Shown here: positions 43,509 through 55,411 of the stretch, piece after piece
Layout: each line of letters starts with the position of its first letter
Numbering within the stretch: position 1 is the first letter of the stretch
Source: Forficula auricularia
Lineage: Eukaryota; Arthropoda; Insecta; Dermaptera; Forficulidae
Length of the DNA: 64,000 nt
NCBI GenBank assembly: GCA_024734495.1
Contig: JALMQS010000128.1
Coordinates: 18,593,079 to 18,657,078 of the forward strand
Direction of reading: 5' to 3'
The notes under the pieces: generated by a model
The model's database searches: none
The model's input: only the letters and a program-made list of their open reading frames with translations
Told to the model about the DNA's origin: nothing
Made by a program: the position numbers and the translations under genes

Positions 43509-44592
43509 CGAACTTAGATGGTTTCGATTGCTCTCAGGAAGATCAGTATGAGATGCTTCGGAAAACCAACTATGTCCTCAATGTAATGTCCTAAGGATCA
43601 GAAATAGAGGAATAGCGATTTTAGATTATATGAACGAATCAGAATACATTAGATCTCATAAACATGTATGAGGAATAAATAATACCATTTATACCACCAC
43701 ATTAAAGGAGCTAACAAAGTTAGCTGTTGAAAAACCCAACAAGTTCAATATAATATTAATAATAATAATAATCGAAAATAAAAAAAAAAATATTAATTTG
43801 GATCGTTTATTCGTGATAATCCTACCATGGGGATTTTAAGAAATTTGTTAGCAAGGTTTGGTACTGGAACCTAGAAGTTCTCAAACCTCTGGAACAATTT
43901 TGAAGTATTGATAGATACAGCGAGTCTGCTAAAGTTTTCGATAATAACAAGAGCAGAGCAGCTCACAAATTATTATAGGTACTAGTCACCGATGTCACGA
44001 TTCATTCTTGTGATCAGAATCATAGCTATAACGTTGGAATTTAACTAGAAAATTTTAAATTATTTTGAAATTTAGCTGTTTCACAAAAATCTTTCAATTG
44101 ACTACGAAGGCCTCAAACTGTGAGCTTTTTGTTTTTCTTTCTCTATTTATCAACCAATCGTATGACGAGCCACCCCTAAGCTTAGGAATCCATAATATTT
44201 GTGGAAAGTGAAAGTAAAAAACATTGCTTTATGTGATTTATTTAAATTCGGGGTGTGTAAACAATCGTATCTATCGATTAGTTTCGTGCGGCCACATTTT
44301 AAACATGTGTCGGAAGAACAACGGGAGGAGATGGATTTATCTTTCACTTCGAGTTCATATCTTAAAATACCCAGGTCAATTAAAAAGCCATCTCTTCATC
44401 AGGTTGTCTCCTACTTCTCTAAATATATTTTTTAAGCCTATATTTTTTAGAATATTTCCAAAGGTGGGCATTTTTAAGATTCCGTGCCAAAAATGGTAAA
44501 TAACTCGGGTAAGTATGATACGGACTCGCATTCCCAGGGTTCCATAACTAATATATATTACTTGCTGATAAGCCAGTTGCTACAATCCTTTG
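43509..44592. other. No gene recognised
   Basis: 43520-43660 is less AT-rich (GGAAGATCAGTATGAGATGC, TAATGTCCTAAGGATCAG) without a clear frame. Short overlapping frames at 44150-44499 show no family features. An (AAT)n stretch at 43745-43772. Confidence 0.4.
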
Positions 44593-44703
44593 ACAGACGG
44601 GCAGGCATACTGACAATGTAGCGACACTAATAGGGTCCCATTTTACTTTATAAACGGAACCCTAGAAACCAAAACGATAACGTGTCCGTCTATCTGCCTG
44701 TCT
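44593..44703. repeat. Foldback of a LINE-like tail
   Basis: GACAGACGGGCAGGCA and AGGGTCCCATTTTACTTTAT on the left face ATAAACGGAACCCTAG and GTCCGTCTATCTGCCTGTC on the right. 'GGGTCCCATTTT...AACGGAACCCTA' followed by 'TCCGTCTGTCTGTC' is a motif set I know from arthropod LINE/SINE tails. Imperfect arms of about 50 bp. No coding. Confidence 0.55.
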
Positions 44704-45051
44704 TTAACTCCATCCCCTCTAATAGCCTATAAAGTATAAATATGAATAATTATAGTTAGTCCAATCGTCTAAGTTAAAAAAACATTGAGGCATTTCCATG
44801 AATAAAAGTTTTGCACATTCCAGTGAAAGGAATACTGTATTCAAAATCCTATTAAACATATTATTTTGACACTCCATCTATAGTATATGAGACCACTATA
44901 GGATATGAGACCACAAAATCCCCCGGTATCCCCCACTATATTACTTGGTAATCCTTTGATTTAATAATTGGGAAAAATTCATGAAAGTAGTTTAGTGTAA
45001 AAATCTTTTAGGACATTTTTTTAGTTGACAACAATAATTAGGTTTTTAAAG
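44704..45051. other. No gene; short direct repeat
   Basis: TATATGAGACCACTATAGG and ATATGAGACCACAAAATCC are adjacent near-repeats at 44885-44921. Nothing else. Confidence 0.5.
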
Positions 45052-45186
45052 AAAACATGAGAAATTGCCAACTACTAAATCAGAGATGTTAGGGATGATT
45101 TTTAGTCTATGAAATCGACCCTTCTGAAATTACATAATAAAAACCATTCTAACATCTCGGATTCAGTAATTAGCAATCTTCTTGTT
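45052..45186. repeat. Foldback, about 55-bp imperfect arms
   Basis: AAAACATGAGAAATTGCCAA, CTACTAAATCAGAGATGTTA at the left; TAACATCTCGGATTCAGTAA, TTAGCAATCTTCTTGTTTT at the right. Loop about 24 bp. It ends at a T20 run (45184-45203). No core motif. Confidence 0.75.
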
Positions 45187-46069
45187 TTTTTTTTTTTTTT
45201 TTTAGAAATCTAAGCTCTTCTAATATCGGTAATTTGAACTTATTTCCTAATAATAATTAGGTTAATTGACAAATGGAACAAACTGATGAAAACTTGCATC
45301 CCATCAAATGGTACCGTTAAAAAAGAGACTTAAATATCCCATTAATTTTACTATTGTATCTTTTTATTTTTTATTCAAAGTTTTTCGCAGTTATTTGTAA
45401 CCTCTCTAAGAAAGTCTATTAGGCGCATAATCCATGCACGCACTTGTATGCTTTTTTCTTTTTCAAACTTTTCCTTTGTTTATTTTTCGTTATATAGTGA
45501 ATTATTTTAAGGTTGTTTCTTTTTTGCATATGGTCATTTACTTTAACTCGATGACATCTAGGAACTCTTAAACAGTTGTCATATTTCTTATTCACTCGTC
45601 GTATCAATCCACAGTTGGCAATTCGCTACCTTCTTTCCTCACTATACTATTTTTTTTCTTAGACATTTCTTAACTTTTCAGCGACACATATTTTTTTTTG
45701 ATGCTATTTTAGAGCATTTAATAATTACATTTTTTCCTAGAGCAAACAGACAGTACATAATATTCAGAATGATATATTTAGAAAGACAAAATTAAAGATT
45801 GAGTTTTCTTAAGACACATATTTTTTAATTTGTTGAAGCACCCAAGATAGAAATAAATAATTTCAATTATAATGCCAATGTTCCAAACTTGTATTCTTAT
45901 CCTCACTAGGACGTATAATTATCAATCATTTTTTATAAAGATGTTTGTTTTACGAATTTTGAAAAAGTTGCATTTTTCCAATATTCTACTTGAAACCAAA
46001 TAAGCCCACAGGCTAAACTCAATCCAAAATTATAATTTACTAAGCATATCTATCAGATAATTTTTTGAT
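45187..46069. other. AT-rich DNA, no gene
   Basis: T-rich; the 62-codon minus frame at 45419-45607 is Lys/Arg-rich but not recognised. Confidence 0.5.
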
Positions 46070-46190
46070 TGCTTATCAGAAAGGAACCCTCCCCCCGGCC
46101 ACTCAGTAATCGAACTCATGCTATCAGGGCATTTACCAAGAATAACTAAATTTTGGATTGGCCTCGATTCCCGAGAAGACGAAAGGTCTT
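46070..46190. mobile_element. tRNA-derived SINE relic
   Basis: CCACTCAGTAATCGAACTCA is a decayed reverse-strand B box region (TGAGTTCGATTAC), and GGCCTCGATTCCCGAGAAG near 46157 is a second B-box-like segment on the plus strand. Two SINE relics facing each other are possible, as in family E. Confidence 0.35.
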
Positions 46191-46959
46191 CTGACACACA
46201 ATCAATTATTTAAATTTGACTACTTCACATATTTATTTATTCTATATAAATATTTTTATTTTTTTCATCTTGTCTACATTTTTAATCTTGATATTTAATG
46301 AAATTTTCTAAATAAATTCAGCTTTTGCTAAATTTTTATTAAATATTTAAATTAAAAATGAAGAAAAGTCTTTTGAAAATCTCTGCCAAATAAATGATTT
46401 TGCACTCATATTAGTAGGAGTTATTTTAGAATAAAAAAATTATATAGAACAGAAGACAATCTTTAATTTATTTCTTGTTAATTCATAACTGTTAGTAAAT
46501 TAATATATTACTAATTTTTTGAGAATTTTTTAAGAACATGATTTATATGAATAGAAATTGTTTTTCAACGGTAAGGGTTGTTTCGATTTCTCTTCTCTTT
46601 TAGCCCCTATCAATTCTTAATGTACACATACTAGTATAATGGCATAGGCTTTCGTTTTTAACCCAAGATAACAAGAAACACTCTGTAACCTATTTTGCAT
46701 CTCCTGGTGTTTTCGCCTGAGTTGTACGAAGCACATAGAAAAATCTTTTATTTAAATCTGATCAAAATAGAAAATGTTTTTTGTTTTTTTAACGACTTAA
46801 AAAAGCTCGTTTCTTTTTCTATATAAAAAAACCAAAGTATCGTTTGCGCATTTTAGCTTCAACTCTTGTTCAGAATTTTATTATAAATTCCCTATTAAGA
46901 TTGGAATCTCTTTTCTGAATTTCGAAATACTAAAGGGAGACATTGCTAAATCATAGCTA
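46191..46959. other. AT-rich DNA, no gene
   Basis: No feature seen. Confidence 0.5.
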
Positions 46960-47215
46960 TTTCTAGGAAATCCACTCGGTTTATAAGGTAAATTCCGAGT
47001 TGAAGGGTGGAAGAAATGATCTGGATTTGCATATCCCTTGAAGCCATATCATTTACCGCCTTGACACTCCGTGCCCTTTGGGAATGGTCCAAGTTAAACT
47101 ATTCGATCACAATTAGCTGCAAGATCTCCCTCTGGGTCCATTACCGCCTGGTTGCTCTAGCAACCGACATACAGGACATAAATATAAGGGAGAAGATCCC
47201 ATAGGAATAAAGAGG
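46960..47215. promoter_or_regulatory. Candidate regulatory element with an X-box
   Basis: GTTGCTCTAGCAAC (47150-47163) is a perfect inverted repeat fitting the RFX X-box pattern RYYNYY-N2-RRNRAC. Also GGATTTGCATATCC (47023-47036) contains the POU octamer ATTTGCAT. The block is distinctly less AT-rich than its flanks. A 65-codon plus frame (47007-47204) lies across it, but its residues follow no known family and the motifs argue for cis-regulation; a short exon cannot be excluded. Confidence 0.3.
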
Positions 47216-47827
47216 CCGAATAGTTTATCTTATTTTTTATTCCGGCAATTCAATATATTTTCTTTCTCCATTTGAACTAGCACTTAAAATCAATTAAATG
47301 TTGCAAAATATGGCTGAAGATTTCTTCCTAGACTGTGATCTATTTATTGGAAATTCTATTTTAATTAAATTTGTGTATCAAACATAAATCATCAACCTTT
47401 AGCAATTATTAATCTGCCAATCCATATTCCAGAGTCTAGAGGTCTAGACCTATACATTCATCTTCTCTCATATAGGCTGCCTCATTAGTAATTGATCACA
47501 ATTTGTATTTTAAATATTTTTCCAATAAAATCGTTCAAATTGTCCGTTTTATCCACGGTTTTATCCAACCTTGTAGTGGTGTCTGATAAAATCACTATCA
47601 GTTTATATAACAAAAGTAAAATAAGACCAGTGCGAACTTTTCAAAAAGGCTTTTAAAAATCTCAATTGGTTTGGGGATATGCTCTTTAAAAACAGTCATA
47701 ATTGAAAGATTTAATTAATTAAATCCGGCTTTTTGGGAAAATTTAAAATAAAAAAAAGATATTTCTGATTTAATTGAATCAATATTGGAATTTCGAAAAT
47801 TTTATCAAAATGATATCTCGTTAAGAT
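47216..47827. other. AT-rich DNA, no gene
   Basis: AGAGTCTAGAGGTCTAGACC at 47430-47449 contains a small palindrome. Nothing else. Confidence 0.5.
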
Positions 47828-48093
47828 AACAAAACGAATTTTCTCTATCCATTCGGGTAATTGAATCCATGAGAGGGGACAGATTAATTATTTCTATAAT
47901 TAAAAAGATTTATGATGAAGGTCAAATCTTCGAAACTTTAGTCTCAAACAAATAAATTATATATACATATTTAAATTTTGCATATAGTTATATATGTGTA
48001 TGTTTATTTGCATCAAACAGAGGAAAACCTCAGTGATTTCTCTTTATAAAATTCATTGTACAGCTACTCTCGAATAATAGAGATTCTGACGTT
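47828..48093 (-). repeat. Family B repeat, near full length (copy B5)
   Basis: Uninterrupted order: AACAAAACGAATTTTCTCTA, ATGAGAGGGGACAGATTAAT, the core motif at 47900-47950, AAACAAATAAATTATATATA, TGTTTATTTGCATCAAACAG, AGGAAAACCTCAGTGATTTC, TCTTTATAAAATTCATTG, CAGCTACTCTCGAATAA. About 265 bp. By the GCCGAGAG-first convention the repeat is minus, and its core motif is on the plus strand. It ends about 240 bp before foldback A4. Confidence 0.85.
47900..47950 (+). other. Decayed hammerhead-like motif (B5)
   Basis: UUUAUGA in place of CUGAUGA, U, stem GAAG-gucaaau-CUUC, GAAACUUUAGUC. Stem II is kept by paired bases while the core strand has lost C and G. Confidence 0.4.
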
Positions 48094-48434
48094 TTAGCTT
48101 AATGGGCGATGTAGCACAAATAAAAATAAAAAACCATCTACTATATTATACAGTATATTATCATACGTTGTTTAAACTTTTTTTTAAATATTTCTTTAAA
48201 AAAATATCTTAGCACACTATTTAATACTGCGTTTATTTCTGTGATTTCATATTTTCTGATCAACTCAGCCGCGTAAACAAAACTCATACGTTCCTGGATA
48301 ATTTGTTAAAATTTCTGCATTAAAATGAAAGTTTTTGCCGAGAGTAGCAGAATTTTTATATATTGAAGGAGACAATAAAAGAGTGTGTCTTCTGCTGGAA
48401 TTATAAATTTTATTTATTTATAACGAGATTATAG

Positions 48435-48470
48435 TTTCGAGAGCTTTGCCCTCTTCATTGGTCTATTCAT
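48435..48470 (-). other. Decayed hammerhead-like motif, A4 left arm
   Basis: Minus strand: CCAAUGA replaces CUGAUGA, A, stem GAGGGC-aaa-GCUCUC, GAAACUAUAAUC. The second strand is intact and the stem is nearly intact. Confidence 0.4.
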
Positions 48471-48491
48471 AAATTAATTCCTGTGAATCCA

Positions 48492-48545
48492 TTGTAATAG
48501 ACTGATGAAGAGGGCAAAGCCCTCGAAAGTATAGTCTCGTTATAA
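48492..48545 (+). ncRNA. Hammerhead-like motif, A4 right arm
   Basis: Plus strand: CUGAUGA 48502-48508, A, perfect stem GAGGGC-aaa-GCCCUC, GAAA 48525-48528, then GUAUAGUC (C to G change weakens stem III). Stem I UUGUAA with UUAUAA and GA with UC is as in A3. Confidence 0.45.
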
Positions 48546-48600
48546 ATAAATAAAATTTATAATTCCAGCAGAAGACACACTCTTTTATTGTCTCCTTCAA

Positions 48601-50231
48601 AATTTCTGCATTAATTAAGTATATTTAAAAATAATTTTTCGATCAAATACCAAATGAACTATTCATATATAATTTATATTCAATTTATATAATACCTCTC
48701 TCTATAAATTGATCAATTTAATAAATTATTGTTATATAATTTTCAATATATCCAATTACGAAATAGGATTAACCAGCAAGTTACCCGCCTATGGTGGGAG
48801 TTTAACCCCTTGACTCTTAAAATTTGAATGTTTGTAAAAGTTATTTAATGATTAAATGAATATTCGCATTTAACTAGACCAATAAAAAAATATTTTCCTC
48901 CTACTGACTTTTTTTCTTATGTAGAGATAATAAAATTACAAAATTGAATTACCTACAATCGACATCATCACACTAGATTTTCTCCTTTTGAAAGTTTTTG
49001 AAATCCCGTTATTTATTGAGGCCTCTATCGGATATAATTGTAAAAATTCCAAAATTGCTAATGTGACTAATAAGCCTTAATCTTTTTATTAAAATTTTGA
49101 TATATTTCGAAAATACGAAGGAAAATGAAGATGGTTTTTTTCTGTCTACGATTACAACACATCTCTCCTATGGTAAACTTTAAAATCGATAAACTCGAAA
49201 ATGCCTCCAATTCTACTCAAAGAAATCCTTTGAAATAAATATAACCTTGTAACTAAATAAATATATAATATTATGATTGATATAATTGAAGTTTTTTCCT
49301 ATTGTATGTTGGTGTGTCTGCACAACAGCCTTGAGTGCTTATCGTGACATAATGATGTATTTGTTAAGAGAGTACAATGCCATTTTGATTCCAAATTTTA
49401 TGCTGCAGAGCGACTTCCAACTTGACAAATAAATAAATATTCACTCTCTCCAACTCAAGATTTATTCTCCAATTCAACTAAATATTGTATATTATTATCG
49501 CCCCTTGAATAAACCCAATATGTAATTCTTGTTGATTTTTAACAAGTTTTTTTTTCATTTTCATCAAAAACACTTCAATCAAAATGTCAGAAAAAAAAAT
49601 TAAAAATTAATTTAAAATGAATAATAATTCTACACATTTTAATTAAAACCACCTTCCTATAAATAAATATATAATGGAAATTCATATACCTATCGACCAG
49701 GTTTTGTCTATATAGGTAAAAAAAATATTTAAAACAAAGCCCATTTATGTAGTAAGATCCTAAGTCAATATATTATTTGTATTTTTATTTTCATGTGCGT
49801 GTGTGTGTAAGTAAATTGGTATAAAGGTCAGTTTAGAGCCACATTTTTGCACTATGTAAGGCTTGAACTTGATATTCCTGATCCGAGGGTAATAAATTCT
49901 ACCAACATGGCCCCTATTTTTTATAGTTTTTTGCATAAAACCAAAACTTAAAATATATAAATAATTAACTTATTCTTTTATTCAATAATTAAAATTCCAC
50001 GATTGCTAATGTGACTAATAAAACCTAAACTAATAATAAAAATCTATATATTATATTATTTAATAATTCTTTGATTCTTTACTCACAGCTATAAAAATTA
50101 TTTTAACTTTGGGCTTGACAAGCATGTGCAAACTTGATAAAATAAAGATTATAAAATATTAGAATGTTATACAATATTTTAAATTAATAAATATGCACTA
50201 TTAGAGTTAAAATTATTGGATAAAAAATACT
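48601..50231. other. AT-rich DNA, no gene
   Basis: ATTGCTAATGTGACTAATAA occurs at 49054-49073 and again at 50002-50021, part of a roughly 35-bp dispersed repeat. A TGTGTGTGTGTAAG run at 49796-49809. No coding sequence seen. Confidence 0.5.
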
Positions 50232-50301
50232 TGGTAGGTTTCACATTAAGTGAAAACTTACCAAGTACCAACACCAAATTCCTTAAAAACTATTAGAGTT
50301 A
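50232..50301. repeat. Family G end, foldback fragment (copy G3)
   Basis: CTTGGTAGGTTTCACATTAA then GTGAAAACTTACCAAG is a short hairpin, followed by TACCAACACCAAATTCCTTA. The TAGGTTTCAC and CCAACACC pieces are the two ends of the family G tail seen at 24930-25000 and 60490-60590. The middle is lost. Confidence 0.55.
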
Positions 50302-53300
50302 AAGTTTACAAATTTACTTAAATTTTAATTGTTAAGTATTTTATTATTTTGAATTTTTAGCTAACACTAAATTTATTATATCACAGTTGATTGACACAAG
50401 AAATATTTATTTTACGAAAATTCCGTCTATAAAATAACATTGGTAATGTTAACAGTATAGATTTTTCTGAGCAATATACTAATATACAATCATTTGTATA
50501 TGCAATGATAAACATAGATTTTATTTGAACAGAAAATAAAGTAAATAAAGTAATTTTAATAGACTCAATAGGTATAGTAGTTAAATTATTATGAAGGGAG
50601 GTTAGTATTTCGTCAATACCAATAGCTTTCAAAATTAAAACCATTTGAACTTCTTAGATCTCAGAAGTTAAACAACATGTAGCGCGGTGAGTGACTATCT
50701 AAAACACCTGGGTTGTTAACATATTTACAGGCGTTTCAGTCCCAATCACTTGACTTTCATTGATAAAACCAATTTTTGAGCACAACAGATAAATCACATA
50801 AACGTACAAAGTCACTTTTAAAAAATTATAAAACTATAATCTTAGGAAGTTGATTTCTGTTTTTTTTTTGTTTTAAATTTTTCACAGAATAAATATAGTG
50901 CTTAGTGCAATAATACGTTTACTAAAAGATGGGTTACACCTAATTTTAAAATAAAAAATGAATTTAAGAAAGTACTCCAAATTCTATATAAATCAAAACG
51001 TCTGGCGTAGAGCATAATAATAATCAAGAGCATAAAGAAAATCTTCATACGGTTTGGACTAGACAGTTGAAACTTAATTAATCAATCCAAACTAAACTAC
51101 AAATTTCATTTCATTATCTAATAGTTCAAGAGCACCCTCATAATATACAATTCGATTTTTTTTACTTAATTTCATCAGCGAATATTCTAAAATTGGGGAC
51201 CACAAAATCTCGGTTCTTCGTTAAAATAAAGTATATAAATACGGACATAATAAATATTGTGTATATGTCAGATGTTCATATTATTTTGCCCAACTATAGG
51301 TATATATTTATTTATTGTCACAAGAACAATTTCTCTACTTCCGTTCTCGAGTTATTCTGCAATCAGAATTCAGACAGATAGAAAAAAATTATATTTCAAA
51401 TTCATTTTTCCTCAAATTTCTAATATTTCTCAACTCTAATATACGAAAAAATTGAATAATTTTGAGTTAATTTAATATTCAATTGCCCAATGCATGATGC
51501 GCTTGTGAAGTGTCAATTCAAAGTTTATCAACACTACCGATATTATTTGAGCGTGTGACATAATACTCTATTTTGAATATTAAATTAAATTATTGATTCT
51601 AATTTGGATGTATTTTTGTCTCATATTCAAAATTTAGCTTTCATTTATTTATAAAATCCGATTTGACAGGAATTCGTGCGACTTCAATGATACTAAATAA
51701 ATAGATTTTCTAGAATTGGATCGATTTTAATTTAAAAACAATTCTCTATGATTAATACCGAATGATTAATACAATTGTGGCTGACTCATATTTTACCTCA
51801 TGTGTTCACTTTATTTATGTTTTTTATCCATTCAATTATACAAAACAGATTGATTACGAAATAAATATTTATTGTCTGCTATGGCAATTCGATTCAGTTC
51901 AGATGAAATTTGAGATTCTTTACAATTCTTTATTGTTATTAATATTTCATATTTTATGCAACACATACATTCACCTTGCTCTTTTTTAATGATCAATTAT
52001 TATATTATAATTCTATCACTATTCAATTATAAAGAAATCATCCATTCAATTTGAAACTTAGTGAATAGTGATTATGTTCTAAAAGCATACTTCTAATTAA
52101 AATTTAGATATTTCACTGAATATAATAAATTGAATCATTATGTAATTATATTCCGATTATATAATATTTTTAATTTTAGTTTCATTGATTTGAACTTTCG
52201 GGTGGTAAAAGTCTTGGATTACCTCGAGAATTTCTTTCATTTTATCGTGATTATGGAGAAAAGTTAAAAAATGATTGTTTTTCCATCTAAGTGTGGATTT
52301 TGATATCCAGAATAATTCGATAAATGCTCTAGACTAGAGAGTTATTTAGAGTGCTAAAATATTTGTAATTACAAAATGAAAAAGTGAGTAATCTTGGGCT
52401 TTCTAGCTTCGGAGCCCGACCAAAGTAATTTTTTGTGATCATAATCATTACAAGCACAAAATTCAATTTCCAGCAGATGTAGAATATGAAATATTTAAAT
52501 ATATATGAATTGTTATCTTTTGGAGAACTTTGAAATAAATTATTTAATTCCAATTTAATCAAACACGAAATTGGTCTTTATTTTCTTAAAAGGTCCAATT
52601 TCTAACGTAATCTCTTGATTATCTTTCAAAATAAAAGAAGCTGAAGGGATGAAAAAGACAAGCACAAAAAAGATTGAGTCAAATAGAAATTAATTATTAT
52701 TTTCTGTTATTCTAGAAAGACTCATAACCCATAAGTACGATACTCTTTATAGACAAAAGTGAATAAAGAAATAATCAATTGCACTTGATTGAAATATAAT
52801 CTTCTAATATTCAAATAGGAAATGTTTTAAGTCGTGCTGTCAGAAGCATTGGATTTATTGGTCTATAACAAATTTTTATTTTACTTATTCTTAAAAATGT
52901 CAGAAAAATCAATATTAAACTCCCTCTGTGTATAGCGGGATTCAGATACAGACTATAACTCAAGAACGGAAAGTTGTAGAAAGTTCGTAACAAAAAAGAG
53001 TTAGTGTTAAGGTTGATTTTGTAAGTTTATACTGTGAATTTCAAATTCAAATTTTATTAAGAGAAACCATATGTAAAGTTGTGCAAACATACATTTTTAC
53101 GAGATATTTTAATGAAGATGTATTTTTCATCTCTAACATAAATAAAATATTCATAATAATATATAGATATATAAATAGAAGGTGGATATTTCAAAATTGT
53201 ACAGGTTCGGGGAAGGATGTCAACCCAAGGTTTTGGCAGGATCGTGAGCAAAATTTTATAATGGAATTTATTATGAGTAAAATTGTAACTTGAGTAACAT

Positions 53301-53369
53301 TTCTATCTGAGCATGTACCTATAAACCGGAAGGTTTCATCACTAGGATTAAGTCAATTAAATGGAATTC
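50302..53369. other. AT-rich DNA, no gene
   Basis: Several short frames (51193-51439, 51762-51989, 52329-52562, 53057-53293), all Phe/Ile/Tyr/Asn-rich without family features. No terminal repeats recognised. Confidence 0.5.
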
Positions 53370-53430
53370 AAGTTTGGCACTTGGTTTCGATTCCCAGGTG
53401 GGTTATTCCTTCTGACATTAAATTAAACAT
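53370..53430 (+). mobile_element. tRNA-derived SINE fragment, family E
   Basis: TTTGGCACTTGGTTTCGATT, CCCAGGTGGGTTATTCCTTC, TGACATTAAATTAA: an intact B box (GGTTTCGATTCCC) and the family E tail (reverse complement of AATTATATGTTAGAAGG). The upstream A-box part is not recognisable. Confidence 0.55.
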
Positions 53431-55130
53431 ATTTAATAAGATCTTTGATGAGTGCACCATATTGAAAATGGCTGGATTACAAGAATAATGAATTTGAACT
53501 GCACTCTTGGCTGCCTATGTTGCAGGCGAGCATGCAAAAAACTATCGCATTTGACGTTATGAACCCTGCAAATTTGATATTTAAAATTCTTTTGTTTAAC
53601 GTCTAAAAAATTGCTGCTGTGCAGACCAAAAAAAAATCAGTAAATTGTTAGATATGAAATATGGAATTAATGCATTTTAATATTTTTAGCTCATTAAAGA
53701 ATTCATTGTGATAAGTTTTGATTTATGATTTTGAATACTTTTTTATTTATTTGTTAATTAGAATATATATTATTGTAAAATTGAATATAAATAATTAAGA
53801 TTCAAATAACAATATTTCAAATAGATAGGTACACAAAAAAGAGAGGAAGCAAAAGGAAAGGAATTGGAATCGATTTTATCAGATTCATTCGAGCGAGAGA
53901 GACAGACGCGTTCAGCCTAAAAATATTTCTATTGGAAGAGGAAGTTTATTTTCGATGGCTCTCTATTGTGTTTGTGTTTGGTGGTATTCCATGTGAGGAA
54001 TTTCGAGTTTTTTCTGGTCATTTCAAAAGGGTATTTAATCAAAATTCACAAAATTGATAGCGTTTTTTTTAATTGTACTTCCTACTTTATTTTATTATAT
54101 AATGTTGATTTATGGTTAATGATGATTCACTCAGTTATTATTATATTTCCATTTTTGTTGAGTTGTGTATTTTATATTCCTATTGGAATAAATTCCCAAA
54201 TCAATCTCCATAAGGGATCCCGCGAAATGATTTTCGATTTTACATAATAATTACGTTTTATTCATTGAAATCGATTCATTAAGAGGTTGTTTTTTAATTC
54301 CATTGATTAGGTTTTTGTTTCAAGCTAAGGCATTGAATTCCAATTCACCGTTTGTTTCAGCAGGATTTTATTTACAAAACTTTTATTTGAATATTGTTCT
54401 AAAATTATTTGATTTATTTTACTCAAACGTGTTTATTAATTCTGCTTTTATATTGTTTTCAATCTGTACATTATATATGATTTATATAAAAAACAAAAAA
54501 CAATTTAATTATAATATAAATTATTGAAAATTATCATTAGGTAGCCTTTAGATAAATAACGAAATGCCTCTCTGCCCCTTGAAGATAGTCAACTGTATAT
54601 ACCCACATCTGTGGAAATTTACTCACTTAGGATGTTCCAATAACAATAAGAATTTTAAATTGTCGTTAAATCTATAGCAGCCAAATTTTACATGAAGTGC
54701 TATATCAACAAAAAACGTGTTCAAATTATATAATTTTCTATATTTCAAATGACCTCGTTAAGGCAAGTAGTCTTTTACGATGAAATTTTACCCAGGAAAA
54801 CTCAAGAACGAAAGTGCGTAGAATAATTTTTCTTGTGCCAAATATTTTTACATCCAAAACTTTGTAGCTTCAAACTTTCGTCTGAAAATGCAGTAAACTA
54901 ATTAAATAAATAAGTCTTTACATGGTGACTTCTTAATCTGTTGAAGCTCAAATTCTACTCAAATTTTATATAATAAATTGCACTTTTGGACCAGACTTTT
55001 CTAGCTTAATCCGTTCTCTGAAAAAGTATTTGCCAAATTATAAAAATTTATTGGAATCATTCGGAGTTATGAATTATATAAATATGACTGGATTTGAGAA
55101 TTTTTTAATATTTAATTTTTAATTATTACC
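53431..55130. other. AT-rich DNA, no gene
   Basis: The 93-codon plus frame at 53966-54247 starts MCLCLVVFHVRNFEFFLVIS and is hydrophobic throughout. It could be a small membrane protein in principle, but its T-rich sequence suggests chance. Nothing else. Confidence 0.45.
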
Positions 55131-55235
55131 TATAAAACTTTTCGAGGATATATATTCTCAAGAAATGGCTCTCATATTTTATTTTGTAAAAACATAACAC
55201 ACTTTATATTATTAAAAAAATATATTGTTAATAGG

Positions 55236-55271
55236 GACGTTTCGACCACTTTATATTAGTTCTATCATCAG
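55236..55271 (-). ncRNA. Hammerhead-like motif, family K, left arm
   Basis: Minus strand: CUGAUGA (55271-55265), U, AGAACU...AGUGGUC, GAAACGUC. Both core strands are intact and ACGU is self-complementary with GUC as the site, but stem II is broken here (AGAACU in place of GACACU). Confidence 0.4.
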
Positions 55272-55377
55272 GCTAAAATTTTATTTTACAAAAACACAAC
55301 ATTACAAAATTTTACAAATTTTGTAAAAAATCTTTAATGTGTTTTTGTAAGTTATATATTAAAATAAAAATTTTAGC

Positions 55378-55411
55378 CTGATGATGACACTAATATAAAG
55401 TGGTCTAAACC
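55378..55411 (+). other. Hammerhead-like motif, family K, right arm, core broken
   Basis: Plus strand: CUGAUGA 55378-55384, U, GACACU with AGUGGUC pairing over six base pairs and one bulge, but UAAACCUC replaces GAAACGUC. The two arms are complementary in their defects: each keeps what the other lost. Confidence 0.4.

Larger units (their letters stand above)
48331..48600. repeat. Foldback family A, copy A4, with core in both arms
   Basis: Leader GTTTTTGCCGAGAGTAGCAG then palindrome 48363-48600, TTGAAGGAGACAATAAAAGA against TCTTTTATTGTCTCCTTCAA, with GTGTGTCTTCTGCTGGAATT matched by AATTCCAGCAGAAGACACAC. This is the most complete member: both arms run through ATAACGAGA into a core motif. The loop is ATTCATAAATTAATTCCTGT. 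The leader GCCGAGAGTAGCAG is shared with family B. Confidence 0.92.
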
